Of a stretch of DNA of 64,000 bases, positions 1 to 12,058 are shown in pieces (positions within the stretch are counted from its first letter, which is position 1; every line of letters begins with the position of its first letter). The stretch comes from Anseranas semipalmata. Its lineage: Eukaryota > Chordata > Aves > Anseriformes > Anseranatidae. Position numbers and translations under genes: made by a program. The DNA lies in assembly GCA_013399115.1 (NCBI GenBank), contig VXAA01001883.1:310001-374000 (forward strand), in the 5' to 3' direction. Under the pieces are notes generated by a model. It searched no databases and had not been told where the DNA came from. It saw nothing but the letters and a program-made list of their open reading frames with translations.

Positions 1-1068
1 ATTTGATTATTTAATATCTTTTAGTGTCTTTTTTTTTTTCTTGAAAAAGGCTCACTAGTTCTAATGAAGTATGCTGTGCTTTTAATCAAATGTCAGGTTT
101 GAACATCTCAGCTCAAGTCTTTTGGTAGAATGCATTTGGCAATTCAGGGCATGTCAAATTGAATAGAGCTGTAACAGTCTAGTACAGGAGGAGAGCTCCC
201 AGATATGTTCTCCTGCTTCAAGGTTATCTCTTAGATTGCAGATTAGATGTTCATTTGCCTTGGCTTATGTCAGTGAGTACTGTCCTAGACTTCAGGAAGG
301 ACTTCTGCTCCCTCTGTGCCGGCTGTGCTATATTTAAGGCTGAAATCTTATCCACAACTAGATAATCTGGGGGACAAAGGCCTGACCTAGCCCATGTTTC
401 CTTCTCACATCTAGGTACTTTCCCACCACTGCAATGCTTCAGCTGATTTTCACTGTAAAATCTTGTCCACTTCCCAAAGAAGGTTTATGTAAATCTTAAT
501 TACCACATCACAGTTTCAATATTTACTGACATGCTGTAAATCCGCTGTGTACAAAGCAGACTAGGATCCAATAACAGAGGCATTGTTTAATTATATGTTT
601 ATTAGAGCACTAAAACTAATAATCCCCAGTAAAATCTTTGAAAATTATCCAATCATGGTAATCACTCTCCTTTCAGCACAGAATAAAAGCACAGCAAACA
701 GACATTGCTGTATCATAATGCTGTATCAGAGTTACACAGCCCCCAAGCCCAATTCATGCTGCCAGCCTCACACAATCATGTATTTAAAAACATGCATTAG
801 AAAAGGAGTTGAATAATTCAAGTTTTGGTGCCTAAATCAATTATTTCATTTCAATGGGTCTCACAGGAAACAGGTCCTAGAAGCCTATTTCAAACACACA
901 GCTCTGATTCAAAGCCAGCAACAGTTAGTGGAGTCTTTCCTTCATAGAAACTGTCTACAGATGAAGCCAATCGTAATTGAAAATCTTATAAAGCCCCCCG
1001 ATGCACTTCATCAGGTTTCTGACAAGATTTTTCTCATATGTACAGAGTATATCCTTGTTCAGACAGAA
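1..1068. other. Non-coding unique sequence
   Basis: No gene or recognised repeat. It holds an 11-base T run near 29-39 and scattered short open frames with no protein-family resemblance. It reads as ordinary AT-rich vertebrate intergenic or intronic DNA. Confidence 0.6.
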
Positions 1069-1257
1069 CGACAAAGGAATTTTGCTTTTTGCACGCTTAC
1101 TCTGCGCATGTCCTCTCGATTACAGTGTCCCATAGTGCATGAAAGAATGCGAGCCAGTCATGTAAAACAGAAAACGCATATTTATCACAGGCTTTTCCTA
1201 TAAATTATTTCTAACGTGGAGAACGCTTAATACAACGTGCATGTATTTCTCCACGTG
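1069..1257. other. CpG-richer patch
   Basis: Ten CpG dinucleotides fall in about 190 bases, while the flanking kilobases are strongly CpG-depleted. The patch ends in an inverted repeat and a CACGTG E-box. No exon could be recognised. Retained CpGs may mean low germline methylation or a young sequence; this is inference. Confidence 0.3.
1214..1256. repeat. 10-bp perfect inverted repeat with E-box
   Basis: ACGTGGAGAA at 1214-1223 is the exact reverse complement of TTCTCCACGT at 1247-1256, with 23 bases between the arms. The right arm overlaps the palindromic E-box CACGTG at 1253-1258. It could form a hairpin or be a dyad binding site. A 10-bp arm can also arise by chance in 64 kb. Confidence 0.5.
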
Positions 1258-3756
1258 GATACAAAGCATCAATGTGTCTTTATGTGCTTGTGAGTTAAGA
1301 AGCTGTTCTGTAGAGCTTGCGGGATGTGGCTGTTGCTAAGACAACTGTGGTGCAGCCACTTACAATGTCCGTGATCATGCACCACAAGCTGTAATTTACC
1401 CACAGGTTCCTCATTTATTAGAGCAGAGAAACAGCGGGACAGTTGCTGCACCGTGTCCCACATGATGCAGCACGGCGCGAGTGGCTGTCACTACCTGCTC
1501 TGGGCCTAAACTGATGCTGCAATTGAAAGGAACCAAATATTGCAGTAAATGCTTTGTCAAAGCAAAGCATAACCTCTGAGCCTGGGAAGACAAATGAAGG
1601 AAAGTCCTACCACTTGCTGATTGCCTCAATTAAAACACAACTTTCCCCATTATAGGCTTTTGAAAGACTTACTAGACTTCGGTGCATGCCTGTAATGAGA
1701 TCTAAATGCAAGAGACCTTCAGAGCGTGGGGCAATAAGCAAAGCAGCACTGTCTGAGGCTTTACATTTGGTCATTCCATTGCATGGCAAGGAATAGGGTA
1801 ATAATTAGGATTGTCATACAGAGCAAGCAGTGCCTTACATACTATTTCACCACTTGTGAAGATGAGCTAATATCACAACTTCTTTGTTCTTTGGATGGTC
1901 TGCACAGTGCTGTTCACTTTCTGAGAACACCTTTGGGATCACCGTCACCCAAGTCTTGTTCAAATGTGTCATGGGAGCACTCCTGCCGTAGAGCCTTCCC
2001 TACTGTTAGTAGGTTTCTATAATTCATGGAATTAATCTGGCCAGAGTTAATATTAACGTTCCTGTGCTGGCTAGGATATAAAATTATTTAGAGTGCATTT
2101 GTAAAGCCTGTGTGTTATAATCCTATGCCCTTGCATAAGTAAACAGTAAGTCACAATTACTAAATGTCCACAAGGTCAGAAGATGGGGAGAGATGTGCGT
2201 GATGGGTATGGGTAGGGCTGAGCAATCATCTGCTTTCACAAAGGCATGACAGGAAGAAATTCTGGGCTTGAGGCTGGAGAAAGAGGCAATGTAAGAGGCT
2301 ATCCAGCCCAGAGAAACAGAAGAGCACATGAACATACAGAGGTTATTGTCCACTGTAAAAGCTTTAGGTCAGCAGCACCTGCCATTTACATTCAGTGAGG
2401 CACCTTGGTATACTGAATTTCAGCTTTAAAACTTCACAGTACTTGCAGCACACAACAGTGTCATATCATCACCACAATGACACTGATACATGCTGCTTCA
2501 TCTTGTTTTGTATATCAAGTCTTCATAGACATGCACCTTGTGTTCAGTAGCACGTCAGTACTGAGCAGTCGAGTCTGCATTACTACTGATAACAAGCATC
2601 AGTGAGGAAAGAATTGAAAGACAACTATAAAAGATAACTATGAAATGCATGTCAAAATATTCATTTTCTTGTACTCCAGTACTTCTATTTCTTTCTTAAG
2701 AGTACCATACATAGTCAAAACATTTGTAAGTACAGATTCCTACTCAGATTTTCATGTGGACAACTAGTCATGCTATTTGAACAGTGGCTCACACCCTGTG
2801 GTATACAAGTCTTTAAGGTTCTTCTATTTCCTTGTTTGGTCATGTATTTATTCATAACTATTGTAGTTTTCTGTAATAAAATCCATTCTTCTTAAGGCAC
2901 ATTCTATAATGAGCAAATAAAAAACTTTATTTTGTTCAGAATGTGTTATGAACAGCTTAGTATCATTTTTAAAGAAGTGTGACTAGCTTCTTAATGGCTT
3001 ATTTTAGTTATTTCTAGCTGCCACTAAGCTGGAAAAATGCTTCAAAAACATTCTTATTAAAGCACTTTGAGAGGTTTTTAGCAATGCTCAGATGTGCCAT
3101 CAGTGTAACATACCTAAAATTAGAACTGTTTCCAGAAATCACACAGGAAACACACCGTAAGGGAAATACATTTATCATAAAAGAGGATTCATACACATAT
3201 ACAGGAATAGTGCTTAGTGTCATTAACACCATTTGAGAATAACATCTTAGAAACAAGAAAGTTAGTACCTTAATCCTATTTATGTTCCATTTAAAATTGA
3301 ACTGATTTTCCAAGCTGTGCATGTTTGAATGTTCCAGTTAAGTCCATGGAGGTTGCTAAAGGTTCAGCACTTTGGGAAAGCTCTTCTGTTGAAGGGCCCT
3401 GGTTTCAGATTCTGCTTTTGAGTATTAGTTTCTATATATGGAGTCACAGTGTAATCCAGCATATTTGAAGTCGAGTAGCTAGCCCAAATTTTTCTACAGT
3501 GATTCACATCTGCTAGGCTTCAACATATACTTTGATCAATCTTTTCGTTTCCTGATTTCAGCTTCATAGTGGTGTTCCCCAAACTCTACTGAACTCTGTG
3601 GGATTGCTGAGCATGAAACAAATGCCAGAGCATCAGATGAAGTACACGTGTATGTCCCAGTGAAACTCTTCCTCCTGAAACTCCTTCCTTCATTACTTGC
3701 CTTTTCCCCAGAAAACAAGAAACACCCAGTAGCTTAAGCAGATAGGTGTTAGAGCA
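1258..3756. other. Non-coding unique sequence
   Basis: No gene, RNA or mobile element recognised. Short open frames around 1269-1789 and 3014-3322 on the minus strand show no domain or recognisable composition and overlap one another in different frames, as expected by chance. A small CpG cluster lies near 1453-1481. Confidence 0.6.
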
Positions 3757-4023
3757 ATGAATTGTAACATCTCTCTCTACAACTACCTCAAAGGAGGTTG
3801 TCGCAGGGTGGGGGGCGGTCTCTTCTCCCAAGCAACAAGTGATAGGACAAGAGGAAATAGCCTCAAGTTACACCAGGGGAGGTTTAGTTTGGGTATTAGG
3901 AAAAATTTCTTCACTGAAAGGGTTGTGAGGCTTTGGAAGAGGCTGCCCAGGGAAGTGGTTGAGTTACCATCCCTGGAGGTATTCAAAAAATGTGTAGATG
4001 TGGTGCTTAGGAACATGGTTTAG
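3757..4023 (+). pseudogene. CR1 reverse transcriptase C-terminal remnant
   Basis: An 88-codon frame covers only the C-terminal tail of the CR1 ORF2 polyprotein (endonuclease plus reverse transcriptase), so no catalytic domain is present. Recognisable CR1 signatures in order are LYNYLKGG (residues 7-14), [14 protein letters not shown] (21-34), [19 protein letters not shown] (51-69) and SLEVFK (72-77), ending in RNMV and a TAG stop shared with the other copies. The first ATG is an accident of the truncation point, not a real start: the first six residues precede CR1 homology. There is no promoter and no functional protein is expected. The family assignment is near certain; the open frame implies a relatively young insertion, which is inference. 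Confidence 0.9.
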
Positions 4024-4100
4024 TGGTAGACTTGGCAGTGCTAGGTGAACGGTTGGACTTGATCTTGGAGGTCTTTTCCAACCTAAATGATTCTATGAAT
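3757..4100 (+). mobile_element. CR1 LINE, 5'-truncated 3' end
   Basis: This is the last third of a kilobase of a CR1 non-LTR retrotransposon in plus orientation. Homology begins near TCTCTACAACTACCTC (3771) and runs through the pol C-terminus, then the short 3' UTR with GGTTGGACTTGATCTTGGAG and TTTTCCAACCT, ending in the tail ATGATTCTATGAAT. The extreme 5' truncation is typical of CR1, which primes at its 3' end. No obvious target-site duplication is visible, also usual for CR1. It appears the least decayed of the four copies because its pol frame is uninterrupted. CR1 places the host among sauropsids, most likely birds. Confidence 0.95.
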
Positions 4101-6799
4101 AATTAGAACTGAACTAATCCTATTTTGACTGCATTTGATTCAAGTGCACTTCAGTTGCAATTGGCTCTTAAAATGGTACAAAAATATAAAAATACAAGGA
4201 GTATTTGCTATTGTTCTCTATTTTCTTTTCAAATAGTTCTAGTATACAGCCATTCATATACCTCCTCTAAGATTTCCCCATCATCATTGTAGCTGAGCAA
4301 CTTCTACAGAAAACAGGCAGGCAAGTTTGCTGAACTACACAGATTATCTGGTTCTCACTTTTCATACGATGACAGAACACAGTTCAAGAGAAAGAAGAAA
4401 GCTTTATTTTTAGGTAGAGGAAGTGTTTGATGCTGTTCAAACTGTTCTGGTTTATCCAATTGGAAATATCTATTTTAGTAATGCGTATTAGTAAATGAGA
4501 CCCAAGTGCATTCATAGGATTTCTGTTCCTTACATTCTCCCAACAGCTTACAAGATGCTGTGTCATGGTGTTTGAGTATACCAAACATTGTCCAGATGAC
4601 TTTGAAACACAACCTTTACAACAGAATTTGTAACTGTTTGAGAGCATGGTCAAGCTCACCTTGAAACACAATGGAAGAGTGAAGACCACATCAAGCACAA
4701 GTAATAGGTCCTTCATTTTCCTCATAACAGTAGCTATAAATAAGTGATAAAGTCAGCTCAAGGGCTGTCTTAATTCCAAATAAATAAATTATTTGCAACC
4801 AGTACAGAAGGAAATAGAGAATGTCTTATGTGTCCCCTAACTGTAGGAGCTGTTCTCAGAAAGAATGACTGCTGCTTCTTCTACCTGGCTGGACAGCTGA
4901 TGGTGATGAATTTTGTCATGGATAGTATTAATGATAGTCTATTTCTGTAAAAAGACAAAAGCTGAGTCCTGTCTGCACCTATCTTTTAAGACTATGGTAA
5001 AAATTGCAGTCTCTTTTTCCCGAAGGAAGAACAAAAAAATGCCCCTAAATTCAGTTAGATGTGTGTATTCAGCTTTCTATACATCACTATTTTTTTCTTT
5101 CAAATTTTAAGCACCATATGTCATTTCTATTTATCAGCAACTTGAATTCCCTTCTAAGGTATTAGATTTAAAAACCCATTCAAGAATATGATACGTAATT
5201 CAGTCTGACAGAACATGATGCATTAAGATATTCCATTAAATCCTTACAAGCACCTTGTCTGTCAGTAAAATGTAATGAGCATTATGCTTGTACATCCTGA
5301 CTTCCCACCTTCTTCTACTCTATCAGAAAGGAAAGAGTTAATTCCGGTACAGAAGAGCAAAGTCCACTAATTTTATTCCTTTTTTTATTGACACATTCTT
5401 TGGCTTAAATCAGTTTAAAGAGTGGGTTCTTCTGACTTTGTTTCGGGAATTGAATCACAGTTTCTCTCTGGGAAGGCAACCCCCTGTCAATCGTATACAT
5501 ATGAAAGGGTCATGAAAATTCATATCTGCTCGGATCCCTATAGGGTGATATTTATCTCTGTTGGGTCAACTGCAAAAGTACTCAATACAAAAGCAAAAGG
5601 ATGCTATAAACATCAGTAGCAGGCTGGACCAGTAGTGATTAGAAATAACACGAGATGAGATGGAGGAGAAAGCCCCGAGAAGTGCAAGGTCTATTTATAA
5701 TCTTATAGATGAAAATTATATATATACAAATCTGTATTTGAAGAGATGTATTTATCAATAATAAGTCAATAGTAGTGAATAGGTTGGGAGACCACATACA
5801 GCAGAGACTGAAAGATCTGCTGGGCTGTAGATTTGACTGATGGAAACACTGCCATTTTCTTCAGGGTTGGGGAAGCAGATTTCATAGAGAGAACTGAGTT
5901 TTTAGCTGAAATAACAAAGGATTTCACCTCTCTGGAGTGTGAAACTTGATGGTACCAAAAGCATTATTATTATGAGGTGGATGCGACAGTCTCCATTCTC
6001 TCACACACTGATTGCTCCCCACAGCCTGTTCCTGACTGGTTTCATTCTTTCCTTGTGGCACCTTCATATGGAGCCTCTCTGGCAAAGCAGGTCCCTGACA
6101 GCAGCAAGAGGAGAAGGGAAAGGGAAATAAAAATTTAGAGAAAAGAGAAATTTGACTTATGTATTTCCCAAGAAAAATGTTTTTTGTAATACTGGACAAA
6201 ATGATGCTCAGTTATATGATATCATAGTGGTAAGACATGAAAATCAGTAAAAGTGGGTCTAAAGAAAATGATGGAGAAGAGCTGCTAAAAGGGAGTTCAG
6301 GCAAATAACCTCCAAGAAAAATTCATCTCCTGAGACTAAAGCTCAAACTTCCAAAGGCATGTGAATTTACAAATTTAGGCACCTAATTGTTTCACTCTCC
6401 TGTGAAAATATAAACCTTATCTCCTGATGAAGAGGATTCTCTAGGTATAGCTGTTCTGGTAAATTATTCATTGCATTTAAAAACAAGACAACATTGTTTT
6501 TTCCTCCATTGGTAACACTGGTGTACATTGGTGGAAGAAAGGGAAGAAAAAGAGGACTATGAAGATCTTTTTCCACCTAAGTGTCTATGGGAAAACTATC
6601 ATTAAAAAAATCCAGCCTGTCAAAGAGCTTGCTATGAGTCTGAAATATCCCAGATAAAACCAGAGATAGCTAAATCACAAATCCCTGAACAAAGTTAAGC
6701 ACCTTCATAGGTTAGTACGTTACTCCACTACTGGACGGAATATAACAAAACTGGCCTAAATAGCATTTCAATAACCCACACCGGTGAACTTTCAAAAGG
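4101..6799. other. Non-coding unique sequence
   Basis: No gene or interspersed repeat recognised. The 113-codon minus-strand frame at 4384-4725 has no recognisable family or motif. The sequence is AT-rich with short A and T runs only. Confidence 0.6.
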
Positions 6800-7100
6800 A
6801 ACTAATTTTTAAAATGTCTTAATTAAAAAACAAATATAAAGTATTGCTACAGAGCAATTATAGGATTCTTTATGTCTGATGTGCTTTTGCTAATGAGGAA
6901 AGATAATGGAGTTAATTTTTATGAAAGTTCTTGTCATCTAATATTATTAAATTGGACCAGCTTTCAAGGGGCTCGTAAGCAATTTATTGAAACTGAATTA
7001 AAAGGTTCATGTACTGAATTATAAAATTTTGGAGCAGAGGCACAGAGAACAGTTCTGGCTCCTGTTATTATTTACTATGCAAAATACGTACCTTGTATTA
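6800..7100. promoter_or_regulatory. Candidate conserved non-coding element (AT-rich)
   Basis: A 300-base stretch rich in homeodomain-type cores: CTTAATTAA near 6818, CAATTATA, GCTAATGAGG, GAGTTAATTT, CTAATATTATTAAATT and GAATTAAAAGG. It has no microsatellite character and few CpGs, the usual appearance of vertebrate enhancers near developmental genes. This rests only on composition and motif density; AT-rich DNA produces such cores by chance. Confidence 0.2.
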
Positions 7101-7756
7101 TTCATATTCATATTACCAAGTTATACTTGAAAGAATATTCGTTGCCACATAATAAATTAAATGAGAGCAGAAACACAAGAATTGCAGGAACCTATTTTGT
7201 GTGTTCATAAGAAGGAAATCTGGATTAGTCTCTACTGCTTGCAGAACACTTTTAAGTCTATGCTTATAACATTCAAAAAAAGGTTATTTCTTCTATCACT
7301 TGGTCATCTTAGGTGCCCTGCTACTGTCTTTAAAAAAAAAAAAAGCGTCATTTTTCTTCATTTAGTTTAGGGATTTCTTGGATGCTCAAAAACAAAGTTA
7401 TTTTTCCTCAGTCCTGTATTATCATGTTACTGTGCTCCTACCTTGCATGTATTTTGGTGGGTTTTTTCGTTGTTGTTAATGAATTCCATGTCCTTGATGA
7501 GTATTTTCTTTTTTCCCCTCTAACCTATCCTTTTTCTCTCTCCCCCAAATAAGTGTGTAGTACAATTTATTTGAAGGGAGGAAAAAAATCAACTGAATGG
7601 AATTCTATGAGGTTCTCGGGTTTTTACTGTTATTTTTTCAAGAGGGCCAGATAATGAGCCTCAATGACCTTGACATTGTTGCTTTAACTTAAGACCTATA
7701 AGCAAAGTGGTTGCCCTGCACACAGCACATATGGGCCATTTTAAACAAAAATTGAC
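7101..7756. other. Non-coding sequence with A13 tract
   Basis: Contains an A13 run at 7332-7344 and pyrimidine-rich sequence around 7500-7550. No gene recognised. Confidence 0.5.
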
Positions 7757-7978
7757 ACGGTCAGCAAACATACCCAACCAAAACGAAAACAGTCTCGGCA
7801 AGGCACTAGTTACGGAAATAGAGCAATTTCAGCCAGCAGGAGCCAGCAGGAGGAGCGCTGTGGAGGTACCTGTCACAAGGGGGGATCAATAGCGCGCTCG
7901 TTTAGCGACGCCTTGTACCCCACTGCTCCTGGGGTGAAAAATGTAGACGCTGAGGTAGAGACCTGGCATGCGAACGAC
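7757..7978. other. CpG-dense islet
   Basis: About 13 CpGs in 220 bases, with the densest cluster AGCGCGCTCG and GCGACGCC around 7891-7911. The surrounding sequence is CpG-poor. It also contains a perfect 10-bp tandem duplication, AGCCAGCAGG at 7831-7840 and 7841-7850. No exon or known repeat could be identified. Possibilities are an unmethylated regulatory islet, an unannotated first exon or a young insertion. Confidence 0.35.
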
Positions 7979-8649
7979 TTTCAGAAATGAAAACAGTGGT
8001 TTTCAAAGAAAATGATTAAAAAAGCAAAGCTAGCTTTTAGCATTGAAAAGCTTGATTTGATGTTAAAGGTCTTACGCTCTTCTGCAAAGTGTCCAAACTG
8101 CAGCACTGCCCAGTATCCAAATACAACACCACGCACGTGCACACAGCTGAGGGTACCAGTTCTGTAAAGACCTTGGAGAGGAGAGGTATATTCAGATGGC
8201 AATTAAACCTTTCCTAATGAGTTGATAAGCAATAAAAATGGTGCAGGGGAGACACTGTGAACTGATTAAATAAAAAGGTGTCAGATGCAGCCCTGACAGC
8301 ATGAGAGAAGAAGGAACCTGAGCTTTCAGCTCAGCATTAACTCTCTCCCCACATGCACTTCTCCATCAAAACAAAGTCTGCAGTGTGACTCCCCACAATT
8401 TAGCCTACAGATTGACCTCAGAGCAAATTGGCTCACTGTGCTCTAAAAAGAAATGGAAATTACTTTTCTTTCCTACACTGGAAATGATAAAATTTACCTG
8501 TAATACGAATCATTTGACTGATTCTAAATCTCCTAGCCAGGCATTTTTACTGATAGGATAAGGATAAATGTTTCTATTTATGGAATGATTTTAGAACCTG
8601 TCATCAAAATGATGAATTTTTTTCTACAAACAGACAGCACTCTGTAAAA
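7979..8649. other. Non-coding unique sequence
   Basis: No gene, RNA or repeat recognised. Confidence 0.5.
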
Positions 8650-8690
8650 ATATATATATATATACACGCACACACACACACATATATATA
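8650..8690. repeat. Compound TA/CA/TA microsatellite
   Basis: A (TA)n block runs into a CACGCACACACACACACA block and then back into TATATATA, about 41 bases in all. The symmetric TA-CA-TA arrangement can extrude as a hairpin (TA arms) or adopt Z-DNA (CA core). Probably length-polymorphic. Confidence 0.9.
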
Positions 8691-8867
8691 GTCTGTCAAA
8701 CACGGTGCTTTGTTAAGGTAAGAGAAACCAAGCAGTGTGCATGCTGGAGAGGTGGACTCAACAGTGGCAGCCTGCGAGTGACAGCCAGGTGCAGCTCCGT
8801 GATGCTCCCTGTGAGCAGTTCCTGCGATTCCACTGCTCTCCCAGGTGTGACCAAGGAGCCAAATTTG

Positions 8868-8990
8868 CCCTCATTTTATACTGGGGAACTGGGCCACAGG
8901 AAAATGAAACAAATTCTTGTTCTCCAGCCAAGGAGTGTGTTCAAAGCTGGCCATGCACGCTTCATAGTACAAGAAAACTCTGAGGAGCCA
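8868..8990. mobile_element. Possible MIR/L2-type ancient repeat relic
   Basis: CTCATTTTATACTGGGGAAC followed by TGGGCCACAGG resembles the shared MIR/L2 3' motif (CCCATTTTACAGATGGGGAA, then ACTGAGGCACAGAG). The following bases, CCAGCCAAGGAGTGTGTTCA, weakly resemble the next block of that consensus. If correct it is a very old, heavily decayed copy. It lies inside the longest open frame of the window, which argues against that frame being a gene. Confidence 0.3.
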
Positions 8991-11900
8991 CAAGAATGAT
9001 GGAAACAGGGTAGTCTTTGGAAAAAATACCGGAAGCTACAAGAACAGTGCAAAAACTGTAACTCTTCTAAACATAACATCCCTCTGAACCAAGCCCAAGT
9101 GCCTGTCTCTATTGAACCATGCGCAGACACCAGTGTCTGTTTTCCTGCACAGCTCAAAAAAGCAGAGAAACCAGAGGACAAGTATAGCTCCTGACCCTTG
9201 ACACAGAATAAAAGGTAGATGTGAAACAGCCAAAAATGCGGTTTCCATAGTGACAATGCCAATTTACGTGTGTTTAATCTAAAGGCACACAACATGCTTC
9301 TATGAAAGGATGCGTGTGCGTGTGTTAAAAGCCTGTAGATATGAGTCTTTTCCACTGCACTCCTAAAAGGCTGAGCTGATTTTGAAAGCACTCCATGTGT
9401 ATTTTCTGTAGGATTTCCAAAATCTTTTTGCTTATTTCCCAAGATGCTACATGGTCATACACAGGCCAAGTTTTGAAAATGACTCTGAAAAATGCTTAAA
9501 TCTGCACTAGTTATGTTTACAAAGCAGAATTTCAAACCTGCCAAGATTTGTAACACCACAAGATGAGAGATTCCTGGGTATTCAGAAAAAAATAAATACC
9601 CACAAAAAAAAAGTTTCTACTCCAAAGCATATTGAATCCACAGGAAAGACTTCAGATAGCTTTTCTGCGGGTTTTGATGCCAGCCTTTGTATATCTGCAG
9701 CATTTGGTGCCAAGCTATAGATGTGATAGAAATCATTAGCCAGTGTTGCCTCATTTTATTGGTTGCTTTAATTTTAACGGGCATTATATTTCCCATTTAA
9801 GAGTAATGTATTTTTACCTTTCCTCCACAGTTCATTACAAAAAGCATTCTACTCTGGGACCAGTTTTCATTTTTTTGTTGCAGTACTGGCACAGATTTCA
9901 CCAATTCCTACTGCTTTTATAAAAGGCTTGCTTTTATTTTCTAGCAGAATGCAAATTAGGGCAGATAGTAGGCTAAGGCAAGCACAAAGGCTTTCCTAAC
10001 AATGGTCATGAGAGGTGCCAGGCTAATAAAACTGGGAACTGACATTCTGTATTTTCTGCAGAAAAGATGCAGCTGAGAAAAACTACATCTTCCTATGCCA
10101 TAAAACGTGCCTCACCTGACATCCACACCAACCGCTCCAGAGGGGAGGGAAGGTGACCAGCTCAAGTTCCTTCTGCCCTACCAAAACTGTGTCACACTTG
10201 GAATGACGATGCTTTGTTAGCAATACAGTATCAAATAGAAGTTGAAGTAGAAATCAATATATTTAATTTAGAATTCCATCTTTTAGCATTATTTTAAATC
10301 AGATTCATTAGGGAGGAAAAGCAGAAGAGAAGACAGTGCTGCTTTGTGAGGCAATCCCACAAACCTGCAGCTCTGCCTGTGTTCCATGGGCCACCCAGTG
10401 TCCCACAGTGCCCATTCTGACATATTTTGTGAGATAATGAAAAAGCAGCTGGGATACATGTGTTTCAGAAATATTTGCATAATGAAACATCTTCATTTGG
10501 ACATATACAGTTAATAACTGAGGCTGTGTGATCTCTTTTTACTATAGTATTGACACAAATTACAGGAGAGGCCTTACAGATTTGATTTGGGGAGCAATTA
10601 ATTTACACCTTCTGAGGCAATTTATGTTGCTCAGTTTTCATCTAAGTAAAAACTATACAAACGTTCTCAAAATACAGATGAAGAAACCTGGTATCTCTTA
10701 TATAACTGAACCAGCATATCGCTAAAAGGGCATTTCAGACTACAGCAGGTACCCTTAGCAGATGGTAAGTCATTGACAGCTTTAGATGTTCTAAATTAAA
10801 TGAATCAAGATACCACTTGTTCCAAGTGAGTGGGTGGTTAATCACATTCACCCTTTGTATTGTTGACAGATAATGCTGATTTTAGTAATAAGACAGAATT
10901 TTGCAGAAGATGGAAATGTGTTTTAAATTCAGAACAAAAGGTCAATTTTCCACCCACAATCAACTCTTCATTTTCCTATCAAGCCACATTTGAAATAAAA
11001 AATAACATTTTAGACGGTATAAAAACTGGGGTTTTCCTTGGTGAAGGTCAGGAAATAAGTTGTTAAAAGGTGGTGTGCAACCAGTTCTTTCTGTTACTCA
11101 AGACTTACAGCACAGAGCATCATCTCTGATTTCAAACCTTTAGGCATACCAACATATGTGTCAAAATTCACATGAAAATGTAAATCTCATTTCCATGTTC
11201 AATTACCATACAAAGCATCATGGCACTCATTTGTACATATCTATTTCATTGCTCTCTCATTGCTGACAGATACTAGAATGTTAAATTCTTCTTATTTTAG
11301 CTTGCATTGTATAGGTATTCATTTGTAGAATATAAATCCAAAGCCCGAATGAGCACTTATGAGGTTTCAATGAATTCAAAATAAATAATCCTGATTTTGT
11401 TTTTCATTTATGCTCACATAGATGAAAAACGAAGCTATTTTCATTAAGGGTTTTGGTTTGACTTCAGGTCCTTAAGTAGTCAAAGGAATCAGTTGCATGA
11501 TCAATAGCATTAGGAATGTAGCAGACTACTCACTGTTATTCAGAATTCTCTTAACTGGGTTTTCCTCAAGGAAAGCAATTCTGTTTCATGATACTAACTG
11601 ACAATAGCTGCTGCTTGAGCATGGCAGCATTATCAAATATTCTGCTTAACGGCGACATTTGGTCCGTTTTAAGAAGTAAAGTGGCATTTTACCAGGTGTT
11701 GTTTAGGCATGAAATGTCCATTTTTTGTCTTCTATCAAACAAGCTAGCCTAAAAGACTAAAAGTAACGCCCCCCCAAAATGAAATGCAATTAATATTTTA
11801 TGATTTTGTTTTAATTGATATTGTATCTTACCTTTTTAGACTTATCAACTGCTCATGAATTCTTCCTACCACATGAGAATGTGCCACATGCAAAGCTCTG

Positions 11901-12058
11901 CAGAATAAATTACTCTCCCTTTAAGGGAGATAATAGGTCCACTGTGGTGTCCCAATTAAGAGAATTCTCACATACTAATTTTATGCTTTCTAATTAAGGC
12001 TCATTTATGGCTCTAAGAGGCTGGCCTGGGCTCAGGTTGAATGGAAAAGTATTGGAAC
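8991..12058. other. Non-coding unique sequence
   Basis: Includes most of a 188-codon minus-strand open frame (8876-9442) that I do not accept as a gene: no family resemblance, no repeated domain, and a length within reach of chance. The rest is AT-rich unique DNA with no recognised repeat or RNA. Confidence 0.5.

Noticed and set aside
8821..8850. CCTGCGATTCCACTG resembling the U1 snRNA CCCTGCGATTTCCCC
   Set aside because: Match is short, with no supporting similarity on either side.
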